A stretch of DNA of 64,000 bases from Cyclobacterium plantarum (GTDB lineage Bacteria; Bacteroidota; Bacteroidia; Cytophagales; Cyclobacteriaceae), in NCBI RefSeq assembly GCF_011290685.1, contig NZ_JAANYN010000006.1, forward strand, positions 372,001 to 436,000, written 5' to 3'. A model generated the notes under the pieces. The model did not search any database. It was not told the DNA's origin and saw nothing but the letters and a program-made list of their open reading frames with translations. Every line of letters starts with the position of its first letter. The first letter of the stretch is position 1. The translations under genes were made by a program, and so were the position numbers. Below are positions 26,292-35,762 of this stretch, in pieces.

Positions 26292-27569
26292 ATGAAAAGT
26301 TTCTTTTTTTTTCTTCTACCGGTTACTTGCTTACTTTTATCTGCACGCCTTGTTCAGGCACAGGATATCTATGAGGACAGGGTTTTTGATGAAAATATTC
26401 AGACGGTGCAGCTTTTTCCTGCTTCCGGTAATTTTGAGGCCCAAATGACATCTCCGGTCATCTCGCTAAACAGTCCGGTGCCTTTGCTGCTTCAATTTGA
26501 TGACATTGCCTATGAAGCGGACAGGTACCTGGCCAAAATCATCCATTGCAATGCTGACTGGACCCAGTCCGGTTTAAGAGATGCCGACTATCTGGAGCAA
26601 TACAACGAATATAACGTAAACGATTATGAGTACAGCATCAATACCAGGGTGCCTTATATCCATTATACTTTTAAAGTCCCCAGGGTCAACCGAAGCGGAA
26701 ATTATATCATCAAAGTATACCGTGGCCGGGAGGAATCCAAAGCCCTGTTCACCAAGCGCTTTATGGTATATGACAACCAGGTCGCAGTCGGTGCTTCAGT
26801 GGTAGTACCCAGCAAAAATGAAGACCGGAGAACTTCTCAGCAAATCAACGTGAACGTTAATTTTAGTAACAGGGAGTTGATAGACCCCCTGAACAACACC
26901 CTCCTGGTGATTCGACAAAACCAAAGGTGGGACAATGCGATTGTTGGGTTGAAATACAACAACATCAGGGAAGATCTGAAACAATTGCAATACCAATTGT
27001 TTGATGGCAGCAATACTTTTGAAGCAGGCAATGAATTTCGCTTTGTGGACCTGCGCTATGTACGGACCCGTGGGAGAAACATCGCCGCCGTGAGGATGGA
27101 AGAAGATGTGGTATTTGCAGAGGCAGGTGTGGATCAGAGTAGAAATGGTCAGGGCTATCTGGAGTACCTGGACATCAACGGTCAGTATGGGATTTTTAAT
27201 GTGGAGCGGCAAAATCATGAATTGGAAAGTGAGTATGTTTTGCTCACTTTTAATCTTGAAACAGAAAAGCTGTCTTCCCCTCCATTTGTCCTGGGGGCAT
27301 TGAGCAACTGGGGCAAAAATCAGAATGCCAAAATGGTCTATGACCAGGCATCAGGAAACTACCAGGCTACCTTATTTCTAAAGCAAGGTTGGTATGATTA
27401 TCAATACGGGCTTCGCACAGATACGGGCTGGGACATGGAACATTTTGAGGGCAATCATTTCCAGACCGAAAACGAGTATGAGGTCTTTTTCTACTATCGG
27501 GATATGGGATCCAGGTATGACGAGTTGATCGGCTATACGGTCCTCAACCCGAACAAAAGGAGGTTTTGA
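26292..27569 (+). CDS. Type IX secretion system plug protein (DUF5103)
   Basis: A 425-residue exported protein with signal peptide MKSFFFFLLPVTCLLLSA and the DUF5103 pattern: QTVQLFPASGNFEAQMTSPV near residue 37, LLLQFDDIAYEADRYLAKI, HCNADWTQSGL and MVYDNQVAVGASVVVPS. In Flavobacterium johnsoniae the homologous 'Plug' closes the periplasmic side of the SprA outer-membrane translocon, so this gene marks a T9SS-bearing genome. The frame is open back to 26010, but that part is a shadow of the ABC-F coiled coil; the ATG at 26292 gives the signal peptide. It is unlinked to other T9SS genes here. Confidence 0.88.
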   Translation: MKSFFFFLLPVTCLLLSARLVQAQDIYEDRVFDENIQTVQLFPASGNFEAQMTSPVISLNSPVPLLLQFDDIAYEADRYLAKIIHCNADWTQSGLRDADYLEQYNEYNVNDYEYSINTRVPYIHYTFKVPRVNRSGNYIIKVYRGREESKALFTKRFMVYDNQVAVGASVVVPSKNEDRRTSQQINVNVNFSNRELIDPLNNTLLVIRQNQRWDNAIVGLKYNNIREDLKQLQYQLFDGSNTFEAGNEFRFVDLRYVRTRGRNIAAVRMEEDVVFAEAGVDQSRNGQGYLEYLDINGQYGIFNVERQNHELESEYVLLTFNLETEKLSSPPFVLGALSNWGKNQNAKMVYDQASGNYQATLFLKQGWYDYQYGLRTDTGWDMEHFEGNHFQTENEYEVFFYYRDMGSRYDELIGYTVLNPNKRRF

Positions 27570-27690
27570 TTACTGAAACCAATCTTGGGCAAATAGCCGC
27601 ACTGTTTAAGTGATTAATTAATCATGGAAGATTCTCCAGAAATCCGGAACAGGCATCTCTCCCCCTAAAGGAAGAATGTACAGGTGTAAT

Positions 27691-27720
27691 AAAAAACCCG
27701 GAATAAATCCGGGTTTTTTT
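27691..27720. terminator. Bidirectional terminator between plug and cas6 genes
   Basis: Six A (27691-27696), stem CCCGGA (27697-27702), 5-base loop, TCCGGG (27708-27713) and seven T (27714-27720). The A and T runs extend the stem and serve both strands. The last bases touch the cas6 stop codon. Confidence 0.9.
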
Positions 27721-28616
27721 CAATCATTTTCTTCTTCTTCGGTACTACTGTTTCCCTCATCCGCCCTTTCATCATTTTTTCTGGGCTCATGCGATTGTGA
27801 TCTGTAGGGAACAAAACCCTCTCTCTTAAATTTGTAGGGTTCGGTACGTTGGCTGGGCATATTGTTGGCCAGGTCAAGCATGCCAAAACCTTTGTGGGTA
27901 AAGGCCCCCAATCCACATTTGAAAACAAAATCCTGTACTTCTCCGGCGGCATACAAGGTGAAGGGAAGCGTATATCCCCGTACTTCATATTTTACATCCA
28001 TGTCATAGACAGAATAGATTCTCGCAAATTTCTTCTGCTGCTCGCGCAATTTATTGACATAATTCATGTCAGGGACTACCTGAAACTTGTAAAAAGATTC
28101 CATTTGTTCCTGATCATACCAGCCAGATTTTTCCATCCTGGTCAAGGTGGATTCATACAGCAAATCTGAAAACTCATCCGTATCCGGGTTGATAAACCTT
28201 TTTCCGGACTCATCGTCAAAAGTTGGTGTCAAGAGAACCAGTGGAGAAATACAAACAAACTTGTTGGAGGTTTCCAGCGGTGGTTCAATTTCCTTTTCCG
28301 TATATTCAGGGGACAAAATCAGATTTCCCAACTCAATTTTTGGGGTTTTAAACACCTGTGCCAACAAATAATCTATAAACGCTTCATCAGGAGCGGATAC
28401 GACCAGGGTAACTAAGCTGGAATAATAGTGCAACCCACTTCTACTAACTTTGGTTTGACCTTTCAAACCAGAGAAGTTAAAGTAATTGTAGTTAAAAAAC
28501 TCTTCTTGCCCACCTTTTACAATCAGACCTTTGAGAAATTGAGCCAAGATGTACTGGTGGTGAAAAGGTAAGTAAGCACCTTTGTTCTTTAAGGAAAATA
28601 TTAATCTAATTCTCAC
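27720..28616 (-). CDS. cas6: Cas6-like CRISPR RNA endoribonuclease, orphan
   Basis: A 298-residue protein with the Cas6 outline: N-terminal ferredoxin-like domain (MRIRLIFSLKNKGAYLPFHH, then QYILAQFLKGLI), a second domain, and the glycine-rich loop CGLGAFTHKGFGML at 234-247. Cas6 cuts CRISPR repeat RNA. No other cas gene or repeat array lies in this window. The Tyr/His/Lys positions of Pyrococcus Cas6 are not obvious; candidates in the same region are His63 and Lys52/Lys56 (SGLKGQTKVSRSGLHYYSS). A 44-residue C-terminal extension ends in an acidic tail. It is on the same strand as ychF, 110 bases downstream. It may have been recruited to another RNA. Confidence 0.8.
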   Translation of the reverse strand: MRIRLIFSLKNKGAYLPFHHQYILAQFLKGLIVKGGQEEFFNYNYFNFSGLKGQTKVSRSGLHYYSSLVTLVVSAPDEAFIDYLLAQVFKTPKIELGNLILSPEYTEKEIEPPLETSNKFVCISPLVLLTPTFDDESGKRFINPDTDEFSDLLYESTLTRMEKSGWYDQEQMESFYKFQVVPDMNYVNKLREQQKKFARIYSVYDMDVKYEVRGYTLPFTLYAAGEVQDFVFKCGLGAFTHKGFGMLDLANNMPSQRTEPYKFKREGFVPYRSQSHEPRKNDERADEGNSSTEEEEND

Positions 28617-28726
28617 GACGTTAAAAATGAAAAGTTAAACAATGATTAAATACATCAATCTTATGGAATAAACTAATTTATGGGTAAATAAGTTGCAACA
28701 AACTTAACAATAATATTTGAATATAT

Positions 28727-29824
28727 TTATACATTGAACCTAAAATGCATGATATCTCCGTCACAAACTACATATTCCTTACCTTCAACTGCAATTTTTC
28801 CGTTTTCACGGCAGACTGCCTCAGTTTTGAACTGTTCGTAATCCTTTAATTTGATCACTTCCGCTTTGATGAAGCCTTTTTCAAAATCGGTATGTATCAC
28901 CCCCGCCGCTGCAGGTGCTTTCCAACCTCTTTTGATGGTCCAGGCCCGGACTTCCTGAACGCCGGCTGTGAAGTAGGTTATCAAATTCAGTAACTTATAC
29001 GCAGCAGCGATCAAACGGTTCAAGCCACTTTCCTTGAGCCCATATTCTCCCAGAAACATTTCCTTTTCCTCTTCGTCTTCAAATTCAGCAATCTGGGCTT
29101 CCAAAGCTGCACACAACAGGATCACTTCTGCGTTTTCTTTGGCTACCTCACTTTTGAGTGCCTCCACATGGGAATTGCCGGTTTGAATGCTTCCCTCATC
29201 TACATTGGCCACATAGAGGACTGGTTTGATGGTCAGCAGGTGAATATCCCGGATGGCTTCCAAATCATCAGCATCGGCATCTACTGACCGGGCATTCTGT
29301 CCTGCTTTGAGGGCATCCTTAAACTTTAGCAGGCTTTCCATTGCTTTCTTCGCTTTGGCATCCCCGCTTTTGGCAATTTTTTCCAGGCGAAGAATTTTTT
29401 TATCCACAGATTCAAGATCCTTTAACTGCAACTCCGTATCGATCACCTCCTTATCAAATACCGGATCCACTGATCCGGCCACGTGCACCACATTGGGATC
29501 CTCAAAACACCTGATCACGTGGATGATGGCATCCACTTCCCTGATATTGGCCAGGAATTTATTACCAAGACCCTCTCCTTTGCTGGCCCCTTTTACCAGG
29601 CCTGCTATGTCCACGAATTCAATAACCGTAGGGATAACCTTTTGTGGATTAACCAATCCTTCTAAAACCTGTAACCTTCCATCAGGTACAGTAACTACCC
29701 CTACATTGGGTTCTATGGTACAAAAAGGGAAATTTGCCGCTTCGGCTTTTGCACTCGATATCGCATTGAATAAAGTTGACTTTCCCACGTTGGGCAAACC
29801 AACGATCCCACATTTTAATCCCAT
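28727..29824 (-). CDS. ychF: Ribosome-binding ATPase YchF (Obg/OLA1 family)
   Basis: A 365-residue P-loop NTPase. G1 is GLPNVGKST at 9-17, G3 is EFVDIAGLVKGASKGEGLGN, and the G4 position reads YVANVDEG instead of NKxD, which is the reason YchF prefers ATP. A coiled-coil insertion (about 130-185) and a C-terminal TGS domain (IHTDFEKGFIKAEVIKLKDY) complete the family layout. It binds 70S ribosomes and is redox-regulated in E. coli. It follows the AI-2E permease gene by 5 bases, so the two are an operon. Confidence 0.96.
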   Translation of the reverse strand: MGLKCGIVGLPNVGKSTLFNAISSAKAEAANFPFCTIEPNVGVVTVPDGRLQVLEGLVNPQKVIPTVIEFVDIAGLVKGASKGEGLGNKFLANIREVDAIIHVIRCFEDPNVVHVAGSVDPVFDKEVIDTELQLKDLESVDKKILRLEKIAKSGDAKAKKAMESLLKFKDALKAGQNARSVDADADDLEAIRDIHLLTIKPVLYVANVDEGSIQTGNSHVEALKSEVAKENAEVILLCAALEAQIAEFEDEEEKEMFLGEYGLKESGLNRLIAAAYKLLNLITYFTAGVQEVRAWTIKRGWKAPAAAGVIHTDFEKGFIKAEVIKLKDYEQFKTEAVCRENGKIAVEGKEYVVCDGDIMHFRFNV

Positions 29825-29829
29825 GAATG

Positions 29830-30921
29830 TTAAATCTTGTCTATTTTAAATATTCTGTATTCTTTATACCCTTTATACAGCTCCTTGATGGAAACCCTGA
29901 AAATGGTATAAACCGGTATGGCAAAGATCATTCCCAATACCCCTGCAATTTTTGCACCCACAAAGATAATCACAAATATTTCAAGCGGGTGTGCTTTTAC
30001 GGATTTGGAAAAGATAAAAGGTTGTAAAATCACGTTATCACTCAATTGAACCACTGAAAATACCGCAAGAATCTTTATGAGAAAAAAATATATCTCGCTT
30101 GCTGCATTGAATTCTCCCGTAGACAGCCCTACCAGTACACCAAAGGTAGCTCCCAGAATTGGGCCGGCATAAGGGATCAGGTTTGCCACTGCAGCAAAAA
30201 CGGCTATGGTCATGGCGTAATCAATATTGGCTATAGTTAAGCCTATGGAAGCTATGGAAAATATTACGGACATCTGTATCAATAAACCCAAAAGATAATT
30301 GGATAGCAATCTTTCCACTTTGTGAAAAGTAGCTACAGACAACTCAAAATATTTATTGGGGATGAAATTCATTAGATTTCTCCGCAACAATCCGTTTTCC
30401 AGAAGGAGAAAAAAAGTAATGAAACCCACAGCAAGAATACCGATAAAAAAAGTGCTTGTGGCAGAAATCACCCTATTGATAAAACCCTGAACATTTACTT
30501 CATTGAGGCTGCTTATCAGGTTTTCCTTTACCAAATCGATCAGGTATCCGGGTTCATTGTTGATCAGGTTTAATTGTATCAATATGGCTTCCAAATTGTC
30601 TATGGGCCGCTGAATTTGGTCATAGAGGTAATTGATGTCCAGGTCTTTCAATAATTCTATTTGTGAGCGAATGAGAGGCGTAAACAAGAGCACCAATAAA
30701 AAACCAACTGAAGCAATCGCTAAAAAAGAAAGCATGATAGCAATGCCCCGCGGAATATGCTGCCCCAAAACATAGAGGTTGTTGATCTTGTTGGTCAATG
30801 GACGAAGGGCTGAAGCCAGTACAATCGAGAAAATAAAATACAAACTGATATCAGAAAAATACCAGCCCAGTAAAAAAACCAATATGGTAACAATTACCAC
30901 TGTGAGGATTACCTTGACCAT
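29830..30921 (-). CDS. AI-2E family transporter (PerM-like permease)
   Basis: A 363-residue inner-membrane protein with about eight helices. The family signature is visible in LLGLLIQMSVIFSIASIGLT and AAVANLIPYAGPILGATFGV, with a late SDNVILQPFIFSKSVKAHPLE and IFVGAKIAGVLGMIFAIPVY. Members export autoinducer-2 or act as Na+/H+ antiporters; function in Bacteroidota is undetermined. A paralogue lies at 36683-37762. It is probably the first gene of an operon with ychF. Confidence 0.9.
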   Translation of the reverse strand: MVKVILTVVIVTILVFLLGWYFSDISLYFIFSIVLASALRPLTNKINNLYVLGQHIPRGIAIMLSFLAIASVGFLLVLLFTPLIRSQIELLKDLDINYLYDQIQRPIDNLEAILIQLNLINNEPGYLIDLVKENLISSLNEVNVQGFINRVISATSTFFIGILAVGFITFFLLLENGLLRRNLMNFIPNKYFELSVATFHKVERLLSNYLLGLLIQMSVIFSIASIGLTIANIDYAMTIAVFAAVANLIPYAGPILGATFGVLVGLSTGEFNAASEIYFFLIKILAVFSVVQLSDNVILQPFIFSKSVKAHPLEIFVIIFVGAKIAGVLGMIFAIPVYTIFRVSIKELYKGYKEYRIFKIDKI

Positions 30922-30955
30922 AAATCAAAAATAACAAAAAAAACGAACCCTGTTC

Positions 30956-30980
30956 ATGGATCCGTTAAATACGGATCCAT
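30956..30980. repeat. Perfect 10-bp hairpin upstream of the AI-2E/ychF operon
   Basis: ATGGATCCGT (30956-30965) and its complement (30971-30980) enclose a 5-base loop. On the minus strand it lies after the DUF3276 stop and before the AI-2E start, with a T-rich run ten bases further on. It may be a terminator for DUF3276 or an attenuator for the next gene. Confidence 0.55.
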
Positions 30981-31048
30981 ATACTGATTCGTAACACCAT
31001 TATTCAGCTATACAGCTTGTCCTGAAAATAAAACAGACTGAAGGTTTA

Positions 31049-31399
31049 TCAATCCCACTTCAGATCTTCTCCAAACTTATTGTTATCATTATTGCTTTCT
31101 GAAGGCTCCGGCTCTGTATCAAATTGAGAGAAATCGAAATCTGACATCAAGTCATTTTTAACGTGATCTACGGCATCCTGAAGTGCCTCCACGAATTTGG
31201 CGAAATCTTCCTTGTACAAGAAAATTTTATGTTTCTCGTAAAAAAAATTATCGTCTTTGATTTTTCTCTTGCTTTCTGTTATGGTCAAATAGTAATCATT
31301 GGACCGTGTAGCTTTCACATCAAAAAAATAGGTCCTCTTGCCAGCCTTTACCCTTTTGGTGAAAATCTCATCTCTTTCGTAATCTTTGTTATTTTCCAC
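31049..31399 (-). CDS. DUF3276 family PUR-alpha-like nucleic acid-binding protein
   Basis: A 116-residue protein. Residues about 11-95 (IFTKRVKAGKRTYFFDVKAT, YYLTITESKRK, KIFLYKEDFAKFVEALQDAV) match the PUR-type repeat of DUF3276, related to the Borrelia regulator BpuR, which binds single-stranded DNA and RNA. The last 25 residues are acidic and disordered. It is a very common single-copy gene in Bacteroidota and its target here is unknown. Confidence 0.88.
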   Translation of the reverse strand: MENNKDYERDEIFTKRVKAGKRTYFFDVKATRSNDYYLTITESKRKIKDDNFFYEKHKIFLYKEDFAKFVEALQDAVDHVKNDLMSDFDFSQFDTEPEPSESNNDNNKFGEDLKWD

Positions 31400-31571
31400 T
31401 ATCCAAACATTTATTTTTTTAAAAATGAATTTAATGCCAAGTTAAATCAATTCAATTATCAAATTCAAGTTATTGAACGTTTTTTTTTTCAAAATATGGG
31501 ATATTGTTCAAATTACCTATTGGAAAAAACAATTTTATGAGTACAAAAGATGGTTTAGTCTGAGAATCCAG

Positions 31572-31931
<360 letters not shown>

Positions 31932-31944
31932 TTATGTTTGGTTG

Positions 31945-31952
31945 CAAAACTA
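31945..31952 (-). promoter_or_regulatory. -7 promoter element for the ferredoxin gene
   Basis: The minus strand reads TAGTTTTG (TAnnTTTG), 25 bases before the ATG at 31919. Confidence 0.45.
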
Positions 31953-32072
31953 CTAACCAAAATACAATCTAACAAGGAAAATAATTCCACATATGTCAAA
32001 AATACGCTATACATTAATTGCCACACTAACTATTTACACCAGTCAATAACCTGCTTTCCGGGACAATTTTTT

Positions 32073-32080
32073 TATCTTTG
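32073..32080 (+). promoter_or_regulatory. -7 promoter element for the acyl-CoA reductase gene
   Basis: TATCTTTG (TAnnTTTG) lies 52 bases before the ATG at 32133. No convincing -33 element is seen 20 bases upstream. Confidence 0.45.
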
Positions 32081-32132
32081 GATTCATTTTGACGAAATTA
32101 TTCTCTAATCCATACAAGCAGGAGCCTTCTCC

Positions 32133-33197
32133 ATGAATTTGAACGAAAGATTAATCCAACTATCGGGCTGGGAGCGACATATAAAAAATCTTCCCGAAGA
32201 AGAAAAAACCATCTTATTCAAGCAGATGCACGACCAAAACAGCTGGTTTACTCCTGAACAATCCCGGCTGGCACTTGAAGGCATCCTGGCATACCTTTCC
32301 CCTGAAAAAGTACGGCAATGGATAAGCTCCTATAAATTCCTTGATAAGGAACACTTTGAAGAAAGAAATATAGGTATTATCATGGCCGGCAATATACCCG
32401 GAGTAGGATTCCATGATCTGCTGTGTGTCCTGCTGTCAGGCCATCGGGCTAAAATCAAACTTTCCTCAACAGATAATATTCTGATTCCCTGGTTGGTAGA
32501 AAAATTAGGGGAGATTTCTCCCGAATTGGTCCAGGCTGTTTCTTTCGAAGAAAGGCTGAACGGTATGGATGCTTACATTGCCACAGGAAGTGATAATTCT
32601 GCCCGGTATTTTGATTATTACTTTGGCCGGTATCCGCATATCATCCGGAAAAACCGAACTTCAGTGGCCATTCTTGACGGGAATGAAACCCAAGAAGACT
32701 GGAATAAACTCTCCAAAGATATATTCCAATACTATGGCCTGGGCTGCAGGAATGTGTCCAAAATATACGTACCCAATCAGCAATCATTGCAGGGCTTTCT
32801 TAAAGGAATGGAACCTGCCAATCAGGTTATTGATCACCACAAATACCTTAACAACTATGATTATAACAAATCAAAATACCTGGTCAATCGCAGTCCTCAT
32901 TTTGACAACGGACACTTGTTGCTGGTAGAAAGCAAAGAATTGGTGTCCCCAATTGCGGTGGTCTATTTTGAATATTACGCTGATTTGTCCATGCTACGAA
33001 AACAATTAAAAGACCAGGAAAATAAAATTCAATGTATGGTTTCCCGGGATGGTTGGTTTGATGGAAGCATCAAAATGGGAAATGCCCAATGTCCTGAGGT
33101 ATCAGATTACGCCGATAAGGTGGATACCCTCCAATTTCTTTTAAACCTTGAGCAGGAAATCCAGCAGCGAGTAATGGGTCCGCAAAAACAGGGCTAA
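32133..33197 (+). CDS. Acyl-CoA reductase (LuxC-like)
   Basis: A 354-residue protein of the LuxC/aldehyde dehydrogenase superfamily, which reduces fatty acyl-CoA to the aldehyde with NADPH. NIGIIMAGNIPGVGFHDLLC near residue 77 is the LuxC cofactor-region motif, and YYGLGCRNVSKIYVP holds the candidate nucleophilic cysteine (about residue 207). Further matches are AYIATGSDNSARYFDYYFG and RKNRTSVAILDGNE. No luxAB-like or fatty aldehyde genes are nearby. Bacteroidota often carry such a gene next to a ferredoxin, as here, where it is divergent from one. Confidence 0.88.
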   Translation: MNLNERLIQLSGWERHIKNLPEEEKTILFKQMHDQNSWFTPEQSRLALEGILAYLSPEKVRQWISSYKFLDKEHFEERNIGIIMAGNIPGVGFHDLLCVLLSGHRAKIKLSSTDNILIPWLVEKLGEISPELVQAVSFEERLNGMDAYIATGSDNSARYFDYYFGRYPHIIRKNRTSVAILDGNETQEDWNKLSKDIFQYYGLGCRNVSKIYVPNQQSLQGFLKGMEPANQVIDHHKYLNNYDYNKSKYLVNRSPHFDNGHLLLVESKELVSPIAVVYFEYYADLSMLRKQLKDQENKIQCMVSRDGWFDGSIKMGNAQCPEVSDYADKVDTLQFLLNLEQEIQQRVMGPQKQG

Positions 33198-33264
33198 TCT
33201 TTTTAAATCCTTTATAAATAAAGATATAAATGTGCCAAAATAACCGGATAATGGCTGGTTTTCT

Positions 33265-33272
33265 TATCTTTG
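33265..33272 (+). promoter_or_regulatory. -7 promoter element of aconitase
   Basis: TATCTTTG (TAnnTTTG) lies 46 bases before the aconitase ATG, 68 bases after the acyl-CoA reductase stop. It indicates an independent transcript. Confidence 0.5.
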
Positions 33273-33318
33273 CCGCTCAATTGAATTTTCTACAATCTAC
33301 AATATAACTTCATAATCG

Positions 33319-35583
33319 ATGGTTTTTGATATAGATATGATCAAGTCGGTTTACGCTGCATTTCCCGGGCGTATAGCCGCAGCAAGGAAAGCAGAAGGCA
33401 GACCGCTCACGCTCACTGAAAAGATCCTTTACGCCCATCTTTCCGAAGGAGAGGCCAGTGAAAAGCACGAAAGAGGGGTCTCCTATGTGGACTTTAAACC
33501 TGATAGGGTGGCCATGCAGGATGCAACGGCACAAATGGCATTGCTACAATTCATGCAAGCCGGCAGATCAAAGGTAGCAGTGCCTTCCACTGTTCATTGT
33601 GATCACCTCATTCAGGCCGAAGTGGGTGCCAATCCAGACCTGGCAAAAGCAAAAGATAAAAACAGGGAAGTTTACGATTTTCTTTCATCCGTGTCCAACA
33701 AATATGGCCTGGGTTTTTGGAAGCCTGGCGCAGGAATCATTCATCAGGTGGTCCTGGAAAATTATGCCTTTCCGGGGGGGATGATGATTGGCACAGATTC
33801 CCATACGCCTAATGCCGGTGGTTTGGGCATGGTAGCAATTGGCGTAGGTGGCGCCGATGCCTGTGATGTCATGGCAGGATTGCCCTGGGAACTTAAATTT
33901 CCCAAATTGATCGGTGTCAAGCTTACAGGTAAACTTTCAGGATGGACTTCTGCCAAAGATGTGATCCTGAAAGTCGCGGGTATTCTCACAGTAAAAGGTG
34001 GTACAGGATGCATCGTGGAATATTTTGGGGAAGGAGCGCAATCTCTTTCTGCTACCGGAAAAGGCACCATTTGCAATATGGGAGCTGAAATAGGTGCTAC
34101 CACCTCCATCTTTGGCTATGACGAAAAATCAGAGGCTTATCTTCGGGGAACTGACCGATCCGAAATTGCTGATCTTGCCAATGGTATCAGGGAACACCTG
34201 ACTGGAGACCCTGAGGTATATGCTTCTCCGGAAGATTATTTCAATGAGGTCATCGAAATCAACCTTTCAGAGTTGGAACCTCATGTCAATGGTCCATTTA
34301 CGCCAGACCTTGCCTGGCCCCTTTCCAAATTTGCAGCCGCTGTGAAGGAAAACGACTGGCCGCAAAAGCTGGAAGTAGGTCTGATCGGCTCCTGTACCAA
34401 TTCTTCTTATGAAGACATTTCCAGGGCAGCCTCCCTTGCACAGCAGGCAGTAGATAAAAAACTGAAAGCCAAATCAGAGTTCACCATCACTCCGGGATCC
34501 GAGCAAGTGAGGTTTACTGTAGAAAGAGATGGCTTTTTGGGTATTTTCGAAAACATGGGTGGGGTTGTTCTGGCCAATGCTTGCGGCCCTTGCATAGGCC
34601 AATGGGCGAGGCATGGTGCTGATAAGCAGGAAAAAAACTCCATCATTACATCTTTTAACAGGAATTTTGCCAAAAGAGCGGATGGAAACCCAAATACACA
34701 CTCTTTTGTAGCTTCCCCTGAGGTGGTCACGGCCCTGGCCATTGCGGGCGACCTTACATTCAACCCCATGACAGACACCTTGACCAATGAAGATGGCCAG
34801 CAGGTAAAACTGGAAGAACCTGCCGGACTGGAGCTTCCTGTCAAAGGTTTTGCTGTGGAAGATGCAGGCTACCAGGAACCCGCAAAGGACGGTTCAACAG
34901 TAGAGGTAAAAGTAGCTCCCGATTCGGAAAGACTTCAACTGTTGGAACCTTTCCAGCCCTGGGAAGGAACTGACCTTAAAGGACTCAAACTGCTTATCAA
35001 GGCAAAAGGAAAGTGTACTACGGACCATATTTCAATGGCCGGACCCTGGTTGAGATACAGAGGCCACCTGGACAATATTTCCAATAACCTTTTGATTGGT
35101 GCGGTCAATTTTTTCAACGATGCCACCAATAAAGTCAAAAACCAATTGGATGGCAGTTACGGCGAAGTTCCGGACGTACAGCGTCAGTACAAACTGCACA
35201 ATATCGGCACCGTGGTCGTTGGCGATGAAAATTATGGAGAAGGATCATCCAGGGAACACGCTGCCATGGAACCAAGGTTCTTGGGAGTGAGGGCCATCCT
35301 GGTAAAATCCTTTGCCCGGATCCATGAGACCAATCTTAAAAAGCAAGGGATGTTGGCGTTGACTTTTGACAACCCGGCAGATTATGATTTGATTCAGGAA
35401 GATGACGCATTGGATATAATCGGTCTGGATAACTTTGCTCCCGGTAATCCATTAACTGTGGTTTGCAACCACAGTGACGGAAGCAAAGATGAGATCAAAG
35501 TAAACCACACCTACAATGCTGGACAGATCAGGTGGTTCAAGGCCGGATCGGCACTTAACCTGGTAAAGGAAAATGCGATTTAA
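33319..35583 (+). CDS. acn: Aconitate hydratase
   Basis: A 754-residue enzyme that interconverts citrate and isocitrate through cis-aconitate in the TCA cycle. The three [4Fe-4S] ligands are seen as GSCTNSS (Cys359) and [10 protein letters not shown] (Cys422, Cys425). [27 protein letters not shown] and the C-terminal swivel-domain [19 protein letters not shown] are diagnostic. Length and the order of motifs match the mitochondrial-type aconitase found in Bacteroidota. It has its own promoter and a strong terminator. A lost icd (19.4 kb) is not adjacent. Confidence 0.96.
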   Translation: MVFDIDMIKSVYAAFPGRIAAARKAEGRPLTLTEKILYAHLSEGEASEKHERGVSYVDFKPDRVAMQDATAQMALLQFMQAGRSKVAVPSTVHCDHLIQAEVGANPDLAKAKDKNREVYDFLSSVSNKYGLGFWKPGAGIIHQVVLENYAFPGGMMIGTDSHTPNAGGLGMVAIGVGGADACDVMAGLPWELKFPKLIGVKLTGKLSGWTSAKDVILKVAGILTVKGGTGCIVEYFGEGAQSLSATGKGTICNMGAEIGATTSIFGYDEKSEAYLRGTDRSEIADLANGIREHLTGDPEVYASPEDYFNEVIEINLSELEPHVNGPFTPDLAWPLSKFAAAVKENDWPQKLEVGLIGSCTNSSYEDISRAASLAQQAVDKKLKAKSEFTITPGSEQVRFTVERDGFLGIFENMGGVVLANACGPCIGQWARHGADKQEKNSIITSFNRNFAKRADGNPNTHSFVASPEVVTALAIAGDLTFNPMTDTLTNEDGQQVKLEEPAGLELPVKGFAVEDAGYQEPAKDGSTVEVKVAPDSERLQLLEPFQPWEGTDLKGLKLLIKAKGKCTTDHISMAGPWLRYRGHLDNISNNLLIGAVNFFNDATNKVKNQLDGSYGEVPDVQRQYKLHNIGTVVVGDENYGEGSSREHAAMEPRFLGVRAILVKSFARIHETNLKKQGMLALTFDNPADYDLIQEDDALDIIGLDNFAPGNPLTVVCNHSDGSKDEIKVNHTYNAGQIRWFKAGSALNLVKENAI

Positions 35584-35603
35584 TATCCATATTAAATATT
35601 CTT

Positions 35604-35640
35604 AAAAAAGGTCATGGTCTGTATCCATGGCCTTTTTTTT
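35604..35640 (+). terminator. Intrinsic terminator of aconitase
   Basis: GGTCATGG (35610-35617) pairs with CCATGGCC (35625-35632) through a 7-base loop with one T-G wobble. The stem is extended by flanking A (35604-35609) and T (35633-35640) runs. It lies 21 bases after the stop. Confidence 0.88.
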
Positions 35641-35762
35641 ATTTTAGAAAAGGATTAAAAACCCTGCCTTCTCGCTCTGTCATGGTGAATCGAGGCAAAA
35701 AAAATATTGACTGCACTCCTGAATGGTATAACAACCTCTAATGGTAACCCTCCAGGTTTTTA

